Assembly: GCA_007844125.1 (NCBI GenBank)
Contig: CM017572.1
Span: forward strand, 27,516,248 to 27,580,247
Source of the DNA: Sinonovacula constricta
Lineage: Eukaryota; Mollusca; Bivalvia; Cardiida; Solecurtidae
Reading direction: 5' to 3'
DNA: 64,000 nt
Shown in pieces: positions 1 through 13,600 of this stretch. Every line of letters starts with the position of its first letter. Position 1 is the first letter of the stretch. Under the pieces are notes generated by a model. The model was given only the letters and a program-made list of their open reading frames with translations, was not told the DNA's origin and made no database searches. The position numbers were made by a program, and so were the translations under genes.

Positions 1-235
1 GTTTTTATGCTTGTGCTCTTTGGAGTTTATGTTGCCTTTTCTGCCTTTCTTATGATATCCATCATCAATAAACATGTCCATTTTCTTTTTTAAATAACAT
101 ATCTGTATAAGTATTTAAATTAATTTGAAGCTTATATTTATGCAATAGTAAGGAATTCACTGTTTGTTATTGCAATATCTACGAAAGAACAGGCGATAAA
201 GTCCAAGAATTTCAACTACAAGGACCTACCTACTG
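1..235 (+). repeat. Dispersed repeat, copy 1
   Basis: Sequence from TGCTTGTGCTCTTTGGAG to AGGCGATAAAGTCCAAGAAT and AAGGACCTACC recurs with divergence at about 30945-31200, the same orientation. Ends not defined; type unknown. Left edge is cut by the window. Confidence 0.7.
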
Positions 236-304
236 TTTGGAATACCTCGGATATAAACATTCAAGGGAGACAATTTCCATTTCACCAATATACCCCATTA
301 CGAG

Positions 305-505
305 TATTTTAGCAACGTCTAGCTTTTGGTGGAGGAAGACCCCAAATTTCTTGGTGGAACCGTCGGCGCACCGCAAGTCAGCTGGAAGACCTTTCCACAT
401 TAAGTTCTTTGCCCTGAATGGGACTCGAACCCACGCAGTAAGCGGCTAAGCAGTCAAAGAAGTTTCGAATCAACGACTCGACTGCAACGCCACAGGCGCC
501 TCTTT
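305..505 (-). mobile_element. SINE family 2 (Leu/Ser-type tRNA head)
   Basis: Minus-strand copy: B box GGGTTCGAGTCCC-like at about 419-432, followed by the body with GGAAGG, GTCTTCCTCCACCA. Not a functional tRNA. Confidence 0.8.
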
Positions 506-729
506 TATTAAGTAACACATAAACTTAATCTCATGCATGGGCCTGTATATATTATATTGAAGAAGTAGATGCTTTCATTGTGATAGTTTGCTGTGCGCAG
601 TTGGTATAATACCACACAAAGTTAAAAATATTCCAATCGAATATTGGTCAACATGTCTTGGAACCGACCCTGTCAGCTTAGAAAAAAACATTTATCATAC
701 TCAATAATAGTTTCACTGTATAATAGCTC

Positions 730-1225
730 ACTGCTTAGCCTCTAACTGCATGACTTCAAGTCCTGTTTGGGTGGAGGACTTAATGTGGGAAGGTCTTCAA
801 GCTAATCTGTGCTGTGCCAGTGGTTCTACCCAGACATTTTTCTCGGGTCTTCCTTTGACAAAAGAGCTAGATGTTGCTATTGTTGTTGTTTATTGGGTTT
901 ATCGTCCCACCAACAGTATTTTAGTTATCTGGAGACGGTGTCCACTGGAAGCAGATATAGTGCTGCCTTCACTGTGTATGGCATGCCGTGAACACCTGAC
1001 ATGATACCACACCCAGTCACATTATCCTGACACCGGGCCAACCAGTCGTGGAACTACTCTTATATTTGCTTGAGCGTTAGCAAGGGAGCTATGCCACTAC
1101 CATTTTTAACGACTTTGGTATGTCACGGCCCGGGATCGAACCCAGGGCCTCCTGTTCCTGGAGCCGAGATGTTGCTATAATGCTCATTATTGGCCACTGT
1201 GATGTTTTTTTAAACAAAAACCAGC
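730..1225 (+). mobile_element. SINE family 2 split by a later SINE insertion
   Basis: Family-2 body runs to about 880 (AGATGTTGCTAT) and resumes at about 1169 (GTTGCTATAATG). The interruption is the minus-strand family-1 SINE listed next. Confidence 0.75.
885..1170 (-). mobile_element. SINE family 1 (nested)
   Basis: Minus-strand family 1: tail GTTTATTGGGTTTATCGTCC at the left end, tRNA-like B box (GGGATCGAACCC on plus) near 1132-1144. Inserted into the family-2 SINE. Confidence 0.85.
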
Positions 1226-1529
1226 TGTGGCATTTGTAATTAAATTACTTCACATCTGAACTTGAAACGGTGAGATATTTGACATTAGATCATGCAAACT
1301 TAAAATCTATATCCTAATTGTAGTTCTTGATTGGATGTCATGAAAAAATACGCTGTGGTTTGACTAGGACAATGTTTGTGCATGTACCACCAGCTCTTTA
1401 AAATCTCTTGTCTGTATTTCTTGTCATTTTTGTACATCATTTTGAATATCGACCTCATGGTTTAAGATGCAGTATCTGTACAAAGGAGATCTTGTTACTC
1501 TTCTAATGTGACAGTTGTGCGTGTTGTAG

Positions 1530-1681
1530 GGACAATGAGATCTTGGTGGCCAGTGAAGCGCCCCAGGACACTGTACAGGTGATGGCCACATGCCATGCCC
1601 TTGTACAGCTGGAAGATGAGATGGTAGGAGACCCCCTGGAGAAGGCAACGCTCAAAGCTATAGAGTACACTCTCACAAAAG
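1530..1681 (+). CDS. ATP13A1: ATP13A1 exon, N-domain start (residues 1-50 of fragment)
   Basis: Acceptor TTGTAG before 1530 and donor GTAATA after 1681. The exon encodes [14 protein letters not shown] through EYTLTK, matching the N-domain segment around [13 protein letters not shown] and VGDPLEKA. It enters with one base of a split codon and leaves in phase 1. It is the first exon in the window; the preceding exon must lie to the left. Confidence 0.93.
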
Positions 1682-4600
1682 GTAATATTTTTTTTGGTTT
1701 TATATCATTTTGCAAAATATTTCATTATATAAAATACACTTTGGTGTAATTGAAACACTATTTAACACTCAATTTTATGTGGTACATACATGAATTTGTA
1801 ATCCGGTTATTGCCACACCACTGCTGTATAAAATCCTTGAGAATGGAGAGTTTTCCCAATTTGAAAGCTCTTAAAATAGCGCTTTTTATTATTTTGTTGC
1901 TTGTCCTACAAAGGCTTGTGCTTGGAACCTTTTTAAAAATAGCTGAAAGTCACAATTATCATAAGGGGACACCTGTGGCTGAACGGTTAGAGTCGGTGAC
2001 TTGAAACTCCTCAGCCCATCGCTGAGTGGATTCAAGTCCTGGTAGTGACGAGAACTTTTATATCGGGAGGTTTTCCAGCTAACCCGCGGTGCGCCAGTGG
2101 TTCTATCCAGATATAAGTCTGGGGTCTTCCTCCACCAGTAAGAAACTGGACATCGCCAATATGACCATAACTGTGTTGGTACAATGTAACAAAAACAAAC
2201 AATTATCTGTGAGTGTGTTATTACTTTTCTACATTCTTCTTGTTTTGTCCTTTAGTGTCAATTTGGGACAATAAAGATTTTTTAAGTTTAATAACTATGG
2301 CCTTATCTTACCAGCAGCATACTCTTTCTGCAATTTCAAATCTGTATGTATTAAAAATACTTGTGAGGAGGGGTAAAAAAGCACAACTAAAATACACAGG
2401 CCATACACAGTTGCTCACAAAACCATCTATGAGCACTTGGAGTAGGGTTCACTCATAACTAAGCGGTTAGAGTTGCCGGCTTGTAACTCCTTATACCCAC
2501 ACCACCTGGGTTCGAGCCCTGGTCTGGGCAAGAACTTTCATGTGGGGACGTTTTCCAGATAACCTGTGATGCGCCGGTGGTTCCACCCAGACATAAGTCT
2601 GGGGTCCTTCTCCATGCCAGTAAATAGTTAGACATTGATGACCATAATTGTGTCGAACTGGACCTGGTAGAGCAATCGGTAGAGCATTTGCTCCAGGTAC
2701 GGGAGACCTTGGGTTCGATCCTATACCAAAGTCCTTAAAAATGATAGTGGTATAGCTCCCTAGCTAAGGGTTAAACAAATATAAGGGTAGTTCCACAACT
2801 GGTTGGCCCGTTGTCAGGACTGCCAGGTGTTAATGGCATGCTATACACAGTGAATGCAGCATTATATCTGTTTCATTTGAATACCATCTCCAGATAACTG
2901 AAATACTGTTGGTGGAACAATAAACCCAATAAACAAACCAACATAATTGTGTTGGTGCAATGTAACAAGAATCAAACCTTCTGAGCATGTTCCTCATCAG
3001 GTGAGACTGTGGTGCCCATCAAGCGAAAGACTCATGGTATGAAGATCTACCACCGCTTCCATTTCTCCAGCGCCCTAAAGAGGATGTCCGTTATAGCTGG
3101 TCACACGCCTCCCGGCGCCACGGAGACGGACTACATTGGTACTGTGAAGGGGGCACCAGAGACACTTAAACCTATGGTCAGTACGGCGATCCTGGTTGTT
3201 TATTGCTAACGCTGGCTAAACCTTTTGCTGCTGTCCTACATAATATTTGCAAAACAAGTATATCGGGACCGTCCGCAACAGCTCAGGTGGGAGAGCGTCG
3301 GCTTGCGGATCAAGAGGTAGTGGGTTCAAACCCTGGCCGGGTCAAACCAAAGACTTTAAAGTTGTTAGCAGTGGCTTCCCTCCTAACGCTCGGGGCTATG
3401 GGGACAGCATTATGCCTGACTCGTCGGTGTCAGTATAATGGTCTGGCTGGGTTCAGTCCCTGGGCACCTCATAAGTGCCCCTGTGCTATTTTGATAGAAA
3501 TATTGCTGCACAGTATCGGCAAAAATTCAGGCGAATCCCTAATCCCAAATCTATTGGTTATGTGAAACAAATTTGTATCTTAAAGATGGTATCTAACAGT
3601 TTGCCTATATCTCTGCAATTAATAAAACATTACTTCTGTTTCAGAGAATTTGCAGATATAAACACTACTAGGTCTAAATAAATACGATTTTGATGGCTAC
3701 TTTTATTGTTAGACAGTGAAATCCTGAATGTGTTCTAATTGCTCTTCTTTTCAAATCTATGCATAATCACGATTGGGATTTCTGCTAAAAATAGGCAACA
3801 ACATCAGAGCAGATTACCTGTATGTTGATATAACATGATCTAAAAAGTAAGTGGTTTTATTAGTTTGAAGATAGCTAACTGTACAGCATGGCTAAGATAG
3901 GATGCTCCAATTTTTACAGAGATGTAGGACATCAATAAGCAGCATTTCCTGGGATCCTTTCAGCTAACAATAATAAATATGAATAATTGAGGAATAAAAT
4001 CTGGTCCAAACTGTTGGATACCACATTTAATTTCTGAATAGATAAGATTACCCACCCCTCACCCTCTGACTGCTTAGCCTCTCGCCGCGTGGGTTCGAGT
4101 CCCGTTCGGGGCAAAGAACTTAATGTGGGAAGGTCTTCCAGCTGACTGCAGCTGCACCAGTGGTTCTACCCAGACATTTGTCTGGGGTCTTCCTCCACCA
4201 AAAAGCTGGACGTTGCTATAATGATCATATCTGGTCGCTGTCATGTACTTCAAAAACAAAACAAATGTTCATATTTCTTCTCTATTGTAATATTGGTGAC
4301 CTTATCATATTTTGTGCTTCCTATTCAGTTTACTACTATATAACTATGGCCAATTGAGCATTACTTTAAGAGTGTTATTCCCTTAGAGTTAACCCTTAAA
4401 TTGCTGGAAACACTATAAAGGTGTGTGTGTTTTATGTTAATTGGTGTGGAATGGTGTTTCCAGGGAGTAAAGGGGTTTTGTTATGTTGGAGTAACCTCCC
4501 TTATCCAAAAAGAAACTACACTAATTGGTTAGATAGGGAAACACTCCACCAAATTTTTACATAATATATCAAAACGTTTTTTTCATACACCTTTTCAATT

Positions 4601-7600
4601 TATATCTTCTCTCTTACTAATTATAAATGTGTGTCACGTGGAAACTTGTAATAAATATGATATTGGTAATATTGCAGAATATATTTTATTTACTCTGTAT
4701 TAAATTGGTATAATAACTAAAAACCTATATGTATAAATTGAAGTACCATCCTCCATCCACCTGTGTTAACATAGCTTTACCTAATTACACTGTTGTCCTA
4801 TTTCACTTACTTTTTTCTGTTTATGTATGTTGACAAGAAGCTCTAAAGTTTATGTCAATAAAACATATGTTCTGTTCTATATGTTCTGTTAAACAACGTC
4901 TGATTAGTTATTTTGTCTGTTTCCCTCCAGTTCTCCAACCCTCCAGCCAACTATGATCGGGTCTACCTAGAGATGGCGCGGAGGGGGGCTAGAGTTCTGG
5001 CCCTTGGTTCCAAGAGGTTGGGGCAGCTCTCCCATCAGGAGGTATGAACTTGCTGGGATTATTTTATTAAAGTCCATGGGAATGTAATTTTTAAATTTTA
5101 TATTATTCAGAATCCATATTCAGTTACCTTTCTAATGATATATAGTTTAACATGTCCAAAATTATAAGTGATTTAGTGTCGTATGGCATTTTCTTGGGAA
5201 ATTTATATGAATTTGCTTGGAATATTTTATAAAAGTCCATGGGAATGTAATTTTTTAGATCTTTTTGTATTTCTGATAATAGATTTGCATGCATACAACC
5301 TTCAAGTACAAATATAGATACAAATTCTTATTAGTTTTCAAAGAAAAACAGAAGGAACTTTCTTTTTTATATTTTTATATTTTTTTAAATTTTTGTTAGA
5401 TTTCTTACAAATGTAATTCTGAAATTTCTTTTCGATTGCAATTTTAAGATTTCTATATGTGATTGTAATGTAAGATTTCCTGGAAAAAAAAATTGAAGTC
5501 AATATTTTCTCTGAGAAGGGTGAAGCTAAGTGATTTCAGTAGGTGACTTGCAACTTTCTGCCCCACAGTGCTAGGTAGAATTGTGTGTTTCACTGTTTTA
5601 ACTTAGGTAGCTATTGTTCAAGGGACTTCCTTTGTCCATGGTATTGAATTTGCGATAATAACAATTTTTTATGTCAGTGTAATTTTTGCTTTCTGGATGA
5701 AAAATATGTTGTAAACCCACCCTACACACTTGTAATTTAGCACTTCAAATTGTTTTTTTAGATCCAGCTGTATTGAAATCAAGCATGTCTGTATGTTTTA
5801 GGTGAAGAGCCTGACACGAGACCAGATCGAGTGCGACCTCACCTTCTGTGGCTTTGTGGTCATCTCCTGTCCTCTCAAAACAGACTCCAAGGCCGTCATT
5901 AAGGAAATACAGAATGCTTCACATCATGTAAGTACTCTCAGTCAGTGCATTGTAATAGTGGTAGTGTAGAGTGGATTGTGGCATGTGTATGATCAAAACT
6001 GTACTTGCCATCTATTGATTTCAGTAGGCCCCGGTTCAATCCTGGGCCGAGACATATCTTAAGTGTTAAAAAATGGTAGTGGCATAGCCCGGTGTCATAT
6101 TGTGACTGGTGTGGAGTTATGCCAGGTGTCCATGGGAGGCTATGCATAGTGAAAACAGTACTATATCATCTTGAACCGGACCTGGTTGCACAATCGGTAG
6201 AGCGATGGCTCCAGGTTCAGCAGGTCCCTGGTACGATCCCGGGCCATGACATACCATAGTCGTTAAATATGGTAGTTGTATAGCTCTCTTGCTGACGCTC
6301 CAGCAAATATAAGGGCAGTTCCATGACTGGTTGGCCCAGTGTCAGGATAATGTGACTGGGTGTGGTATCATGCCAGGTGCTCATGGCATGCTATACACAG
6401 TGAAAGCAGCACTATATCTGCTTGAAGTAGACACCATCTCCATATAACTGAAATCCTGTTGGTGGGATGATAAACCAAACAAACAAATTAACTCCGACTC
6501 CAGGCTTGTAACATATAAACTTTATAAGATGTAGAAATACAATGCACAGGAACCATGACTCTAGCTATCTATATTAATTGTCTTTCTTGGTTGGGTGGCT
6601 CTCATGGCCGAGTGGTTAGAGTTGCTGACTTGAAACTCCTCAGTCACTCAACGCATAGGTTTGAGTCCCAGTTGGGGCGAGAACTTTCATTTGGGGAGGT
6701 TTTCCAGCTAACTGGCGGTGTGCCGTTGGTTTTACCCAGACATAAGTCCTCCAATAATTAGCTGGACATCACTAATAATTGCGATGTAAAAGGCAACACA
6801 AAAACCACAAACTCTTTCTTGGTTGATTTTCTCAAACAAGCAAAATCTCAGTTTCTCTGACTATTGTATTGATTAATCCCTACTCCTTGCTTAGAACATA
6901 GAAACATACCAAATGAGGTGTCTAAATGCATGGCACAGGAATCATAATTTTAGCTCATCTTATTCTTAAATCATCCCTATTTGTTTGTTGTTGTTTTTTC
7001 CAAAACAAAAGCACCATTTCTCTGACAACTGCCGGTATGCAGGCATCACAAATGTTCCAAGAAACACCCATCACCCAAACAGAAAATATTGCAAAATAAG
7101 TTGTGTAATCATTGATAGTCCTCTAAATATATGCATACAGAGTGCTTAAAAATAACTGCTAAATAAAAATTGTATGTTTCACTTGGTCTTGTGTATGTAT
7201 GCCCAACATTGTTGCTGATACAGATTCTAATGTTCCTGTGTGCAGGTTGTGATGATCACAGGAGACAACCCACTGACAGCCTGCCATGTGGCCAAGGAAC
7301 TACGGTTCACCAGGAAGGACCACACACTTGTCCTGCACGCACCGGACTCCAGAGGTATGTTTTTATATTGATGGCTGAAACACTGAAAATGGTGTACAGT
7401 TATGGTCATCTCGTTATGCATAGAAAGGGGTTAAACTGTGAAAAGAGTAGCAAAGTCTTAATTGATTTATAAAAGTGGATATTTTGTAGTAAGCTTGCAA
7501 CATTAAAGTAGTTCTAATTGTTATTTATAAGGAATCTCTTCTCTTCTTTAATGGCCGCAATAGCTCAGGTGATAATAGAGCATCGGCTTGCGGATCAGGA

Positions 7601-10600
7601 GGTCACGGGTTCAAACCCCGGCCGGGTCAAACCAAAGACTTTAAAGTTGGTAGTAGTGGCTTCCCTCCTAACGCTCGGGGCTAAGGGGACAGCATTAGGC
7701 CTGACTCGTCGGTGTCAATATAATGGATCGGCCGGGTTCAGTCCTTGGGCACCTCATAAGTGCCCCTGTGCTATAATTATAGAAATGTCGCTGCACAGTA
7801 TCGGCAAAAATGCCGGCTAATCCCATCCCATCAATCCCATAAGTGCCCCTGTGCTGAAATGATAGAAATGTTACTGCACAGTATCGGCAAAAATGCCGGC
7901 TAATCTAATCCAATCTTCTCTTTTTTTTTTCAAAAACAGTACACAAAAAGACTTATGTTTGGGTTATATATTATATGTTAAACAGACCTGTGTAGTGTGA
8001 ATTTCAAGGTGATTATTTTTTTAAGGGAGCAGAATTCAACCTTCAGTGAGTCAAACTTTTAATTATTGTGTGTGAAAATAAAGATTTTTTCTTTTACTGA
8101 CTCAAATGTGACAAAAATTGATCTTGGGTTTTTATAGTAGGAAATATCAGAGAATGAAACTACTGTAAGATATCACGATACCTCAGTATGTATGTATGTA
8201 CAAGCTCATGTTTGAGTGTGTTTATTAGACCCTGACATATCACTGTACCTCAGTATGTTTGTACAAGCTCATGTTTGAGCGTGTTTGCGTATTTGTTAAA
8301 CCCTGATATATCACAACACCTCAGTATGTATGTAGACACTTATGTTTGTGTTTGTTTGCTAGACCCTGACATAAGACTATACCTCAGTATGTATGTACAA
8401 ACACAGGGGTGTAGAAATGTTTTGAAGTAGCAGGGTGTTTTCCTGAAGTAGCCGGGGGGGTATGGGGGCCCTCCCCCATAAGGGGTCAAGGGGGCAACGC
8501 CCCCTGTCAGGGGTTCAGGGGGGCAAAGCCCCCCGACAGAAAATGATTTCAGCCATTTTTGAACTCAAAAATCTAGTCTCCTGGTGTTTGATTTTGTTTA
8601 TTTTTACTTCATATTATTACATAAAAAACTGATAAGTTTTGTTATCAATAGAAAACAAATGCTTCTGGATAACTTAGTCCCAGCTATCACCATCAGAAAT
8701 TAACTAGTTACTTTCGTTTTCATAAAAAGTTACTTTTGTTTTCAAAAAACCCGTTCTGGTTCATGTGTACACGTTTTAACAGTTTTCGGAAGGCTCGTTA
8801 CAACTTTTGAAAGTACCCGGATGTATGAGTAAAAATTCGCCATCTTGCTTGATATGCAAATGTACGCTATGCTCTGATTAATATTTGACAATGACATCAC
8901 AACAAAAATCAAGTTTTCACATATATAGGGCAATGGACTAGAATTTATTTGAAAAGACAATTGGCCAAAATTATTGGTTTCATACTTACTCCGTTTTTTT
9001 CTGGAAAAAACGAAACAGATTTTCTTGCTTCGGCTTCGCTTTCCCCTCCATTGCCTCGCATTCGAACAATTGTTACCAGAGGGATAACGCAAATGACCTC
9101 ACATTTCGCGCCAAAATGCGTAACGTAATTTCGGAAATTTCGGAAATCTAAATTCGTTACTTTCTAGAGGGGATAAGACTAATGACGTCACAAAGCGAGG
9201 TATTGCTGCATTGTAATTCAGAGTGCTGGGAAACCAATTTTGGAAGGACGTAAACAAACGAACTTTACAAAACTATTACACAAATGATATTTTCGTTGCT
9301 GTTAAAAAGTAGCCGGGTGAGGATGCAAAAGTTACCGGATGATTTTACCGGCTCCCGGCCCATTTCTACACCCCTGAAACATATTTTGTGTGTATTTGCT
9401 AGACCCTGACTGGTACTGGCAGTCCATAGACGACACAGTGACAGTTCCGCTGATGGTGTCGGACCTGAAGAAAGATCTCATTGAGAAATATGACCTCTGT
9501 CTTACTGGAGAGGTATGTCAAAATGTTACTTTGTAGGGACCTGGGTGGGATATGCACAAGACCCAAGGTCAGTCATTTGAAAAAATATTTCTTCATATGC
9601 TTTGTATTTTGTAATGGCTAGAAGGTCTCTTTACTAAGTGATAATTTTGGATGACATTGTTTAGGTAAATTCAATTTTTACATCTAAATAAATGTATGTG
9701 TAAATGATATTTGTCACTGAAAGGAAGGTTGTTTTTTTTAGGAAGTCAGTCCAAAAAGCAATTTTGTGTCATAATGTTTATGTAAATTTTCATATAATGG
9801 CATGTTAGGTTGAAACTATAATTGAATATCTTCAGATATCTCCCAAATTTTAATTTTATCTGTATCATCTCTTTTGAAGTTGTTACCCATAAATAATACT
9901 TTTATTATAATGAGGCTTATGCTTGCCAACTAGTCATGAAAGTCGCAGACTTTAAACTCCTTTAAGCCTTAATTGTGTGAGTTTGCCCCTCTTACGATGT
10001 AAACTTGTTGACTTCAAGCTTGCTGTGTGCCTGTGATTCTACCCAGACATTTTTTGGGACTGTCCCCACTAATTGTTGCAAAAGTACTCATAATTGATCA
10101 TATTGTCTTGTGCCATATATAAATATATATATACCTGAAAGGCCCTTGTAGCGCAATCGGTAGAGTGTCGGCTCCAGGTACGGGGGGTCTAGGGTTCGAT
10201 CCCGGGCCACGACATACCAAAGTCATTAAAAATGGTAGTGGCATAGCTCCCTTGCTAACGCTCAAGCAAATATAAAAGTAGTTCTGGTTGGCCCAGTGTC
10301 AGGATAATGTGACTGGGTGTGGTATCACGTGTGTGTTCACGGCATGCTATACACAGTGAAGGCAGCACTATTTCTGCTTCAAGTGAACACCATCTCCAGA
10401 TAACTGAAATACTGTTGGTGGGATGATAAACCCAATTAACAAACAAACGAATATATATTGAAACAAACATGTGGTGATAATTAATCATGTGACAATGTCT
10501 CTCGCCAGGCCCTGAGCTACCTGCAGACCCAGCCTCCACAGTTGATGAACACTCTCCTACCCAATACCAAGGTGTTTGCCAGGGTGGCTCCCAAACAAAA

Positions 10601-13600
10601 GGTAACTACTAAGATCTATACACACAGAGATAGAAATAATACTACTCTCTCTTGTAATTACTATGTGGACATTATTTTTCACTGACAGCACTAGTTTTGT
10701 CATAACCTATCAAAGAAAACATCAGCGCTTGGACATTTTGTATTCAAATAGATTGGTTTTCTTTTTCATTACTTGCATTTGAAAAAAACCCTCAGGAAGT
10801 GCAAGGTTAGAGCTCTGTAAAACTGGTTTAAGCACCACAGTTGGCCCTTCTTTGCCGACTGACCGTTCCAAGGTAGTAACTAGATTTGAGGTAGGCGGGA
10901 TATAAAACTATCAAAATAATAATAGATGAAGGCGTTAATTACAAGTCATGAAAGGGACCATTATGTATTTTCTATAATACTCTGCACTCAAATTTTTGAC
11001 CTTTTTTTTCTTTATTAACACTTATCTCAACAGTATGTTGTCATGGATCATTAGCCTTGCTTTTCTACTGCATTCAGGAGATCATCATTACAACGTTAAA
11101 GAGTCTGGGGTTTGTCACCCTGATGTGTGGGGATGGGACCAATGATGTCGGGGCTCTCAAACATGCCCATGTCGGTATGTATAGGTTTTAAGCTCACCTG
11201 AGTTTTTAGCTCACCTCAGCTATTGTTCTTCTAGCATCCAGCCTTACTTGTCCGTTTTCATGTTTAAACAACATCTCCTCTGATACCACTGGCCCAAATT
11301 CAATCAGACTTCCTCACAAGCTTCAGCATGCAGATGGAACGAAAAGAATTTAGATCTGTTAAAAACATGTGGACACCAAGGGAGTGGCTATTTTTCATAA
11401 TGGGCTATCTAGGAAAATTTAAAAATCTTCTTGTCAAAAACTACAAAATATAGAGCCTTGCTATTTGATATACATGTTCCTTGGGTTGTCCTTTATTAAG
11501 AAATTTCAAAGAATTTTTATCCGTTACAAAAAAAAAATCTGAAGTTTGTTTTTGTTAAGATGTGCCCCATCCTCTCTCTCCTAGGAGTTGCACTGCTAGC
11601 TAATGCTCCAGAACGAATGCCTGAGAGGAGAAAGAAGAGAGAAGAGGTGAGCTTATTCATATGATAGATGACATTAATGTTATACTTATTTCTGATTAAC
11701 TCTTATAATTATTTTGTAAAAATACATAATACCATTACAAATCAGCATACATAATTAATGCAAGCAATAAGCACACACAAAAGTATACATGAGCAACATA
11801 TGAAAAATAAGGCATAAGTAAGCAGCATATGAAAAAAGCATAAGTAAGCAGCATATGAAAAAAAGCATAAGTAAGCAGCATATGAAAAAAAGGCATAAGT
11901 AAGCAGCATATGAAAAAAGCATAAGTAAGCAGCATATGAAAAAAAGCATAAATAAGCAACATATGAAAAAAAGGCATAAGTAAGCAGCATATGAAAAAAG
12001 GCATAAGTAAGTAACAGGTGAAAAAAGGCATAAGTAAGCAACAGGTGAAAAAAGGCATAAGTAAGCAACATATGAAAAAAGGCATAAGTAAGAAACATAT
12101 GAAAAAAAAGGCATAAGTAAGCAACATATGGAAAAAAAAAAGGCATAAGTAAGCAACATATGAAAAAAAAAAGGCATAAGTTAGCAGCATATAAAAAAAA
12201 GGCATAACTAAGCAACATATGAAAAAAAGGCATAAGTAAGCAACATATGAAAAAAGGCATAAGTAAGCAGCATATGAAAAAGGGCAAAAGTAAGCAACAT
12301 ATGAAAAAAAAAGGCATAAGTAAGCAACATATGAAAAAAGGCATAAGTAAGCAGCATATGAAAAAAGCATAAGTAAGCAGCATATGAAAAAAAGCATAAA
12401 TAAGCAGCATATGAAAAAAGCATAAGTAAGCAGCATATGAAAAAAGCATGCATATGAAAAAAGCATAAGTAAGCAGCATATGAAAAAAAGCATAAATAAG
12501 CAGCATATGAAAAAAGCATAAGTAAGCAGCATATGAAAAAAGCATAAGTAAGCAGCATATGAAAAAAAGCATAAATAAGCAACATATGAAAAAAGGCATA
12601 AGTAAGCAGCATATGAAAAAAGGCATAAGTAAGCAACAGGTGAAAAAAGGCATAAGTAAGCAACAGGTGAAAAAAGGCATAAGTAAGCAACATATGAAAA
12701 AAGGCATAAGTAAGAAACATATGGGGAAAAAAGGCATAAGTAAGCAACATATGAAAAAAGGCATAAGTAAGAAACATATGGGAAAAAAAGTCATAAGTAA
12801 GCAACATATGAAAAAAAGGCATAAGTAAGCAGCATATGAAAAAAGCATGCATATGAAAAAAGCATAAGTAAGCAGCATATGAAAAAAAGCATAAATAAGC
12901 AGCATATGAAAAAAGCATAAGTAAGCAGCATATGAAAAAAGCATAAGTAAGCAGCATATGAAAAAAGCATAAGTAAGCAGCATATGAAAAAAAGCATAAA
13001 TAAGCAACATATGAAAAAAGGCATAAGTAAGCAGCATATGAAAAAAGGCATAAGTAAGCAACAGGTGAAAAAAGGCATAAGTAAGCAAGAGGTGAAAAAA
13101 GGCACAAGTAAGCAACATATGAAAAAAGGCATAAGTAAGAAACATATGGGAAAAAAAGGCATAAGTAAGCAACATATGAAAAAAGGCATAAGTAAGAAAC
13201 ATATGGGGAAAAAAGGCATAAGTAAGCAGCATATGAAAAAAGGCATAAGTAAGCAACCTATGAAAAAAGGCATAACTAAGCAACATATGAAAAAAGGCAT
13301 AAGTAAGCAGCATATGAAAAAAAGGCATAAGTAAGCAACATATGAAAAAAGGCATAACTAAGCAACATATGAAAAAAGGCATAAGTAAGCAGCATATGAA
13401 AAAGGGCATAAGTAAGCAACATATGAAAAATAAGGCATAAGTAAGCAGCACATGAAAAAGGACATAAGTAAGCAGCATATGAAAAAAGGCATAAGTAAGC
13501 AACATATGAAAAAAGGCATAAGTAAGCAACAGGTGAAAAAAGGCATAAGTAAGCAACATATGAAAAAAGGCATAAGTAAGAAACATATGGGGAAAAAAGG

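Noticed and set aside
7551..7640. Possible functional tRNA gene (good A and B boxes)
   Set aside because: Same sequence heads a SINE repeated many times in the window; the acceptor-stem 3' half is replaced by the SINE body.
8742..9092. 116-codon minus-strand frame inside the transposon
   Set aside because: No transposase motif; the element is too short and looks non-autonomous.
10138..10210. Possible functional tRNA gene
   Set aside because: Head of a family-1 SINE with the common body and tail following directly.
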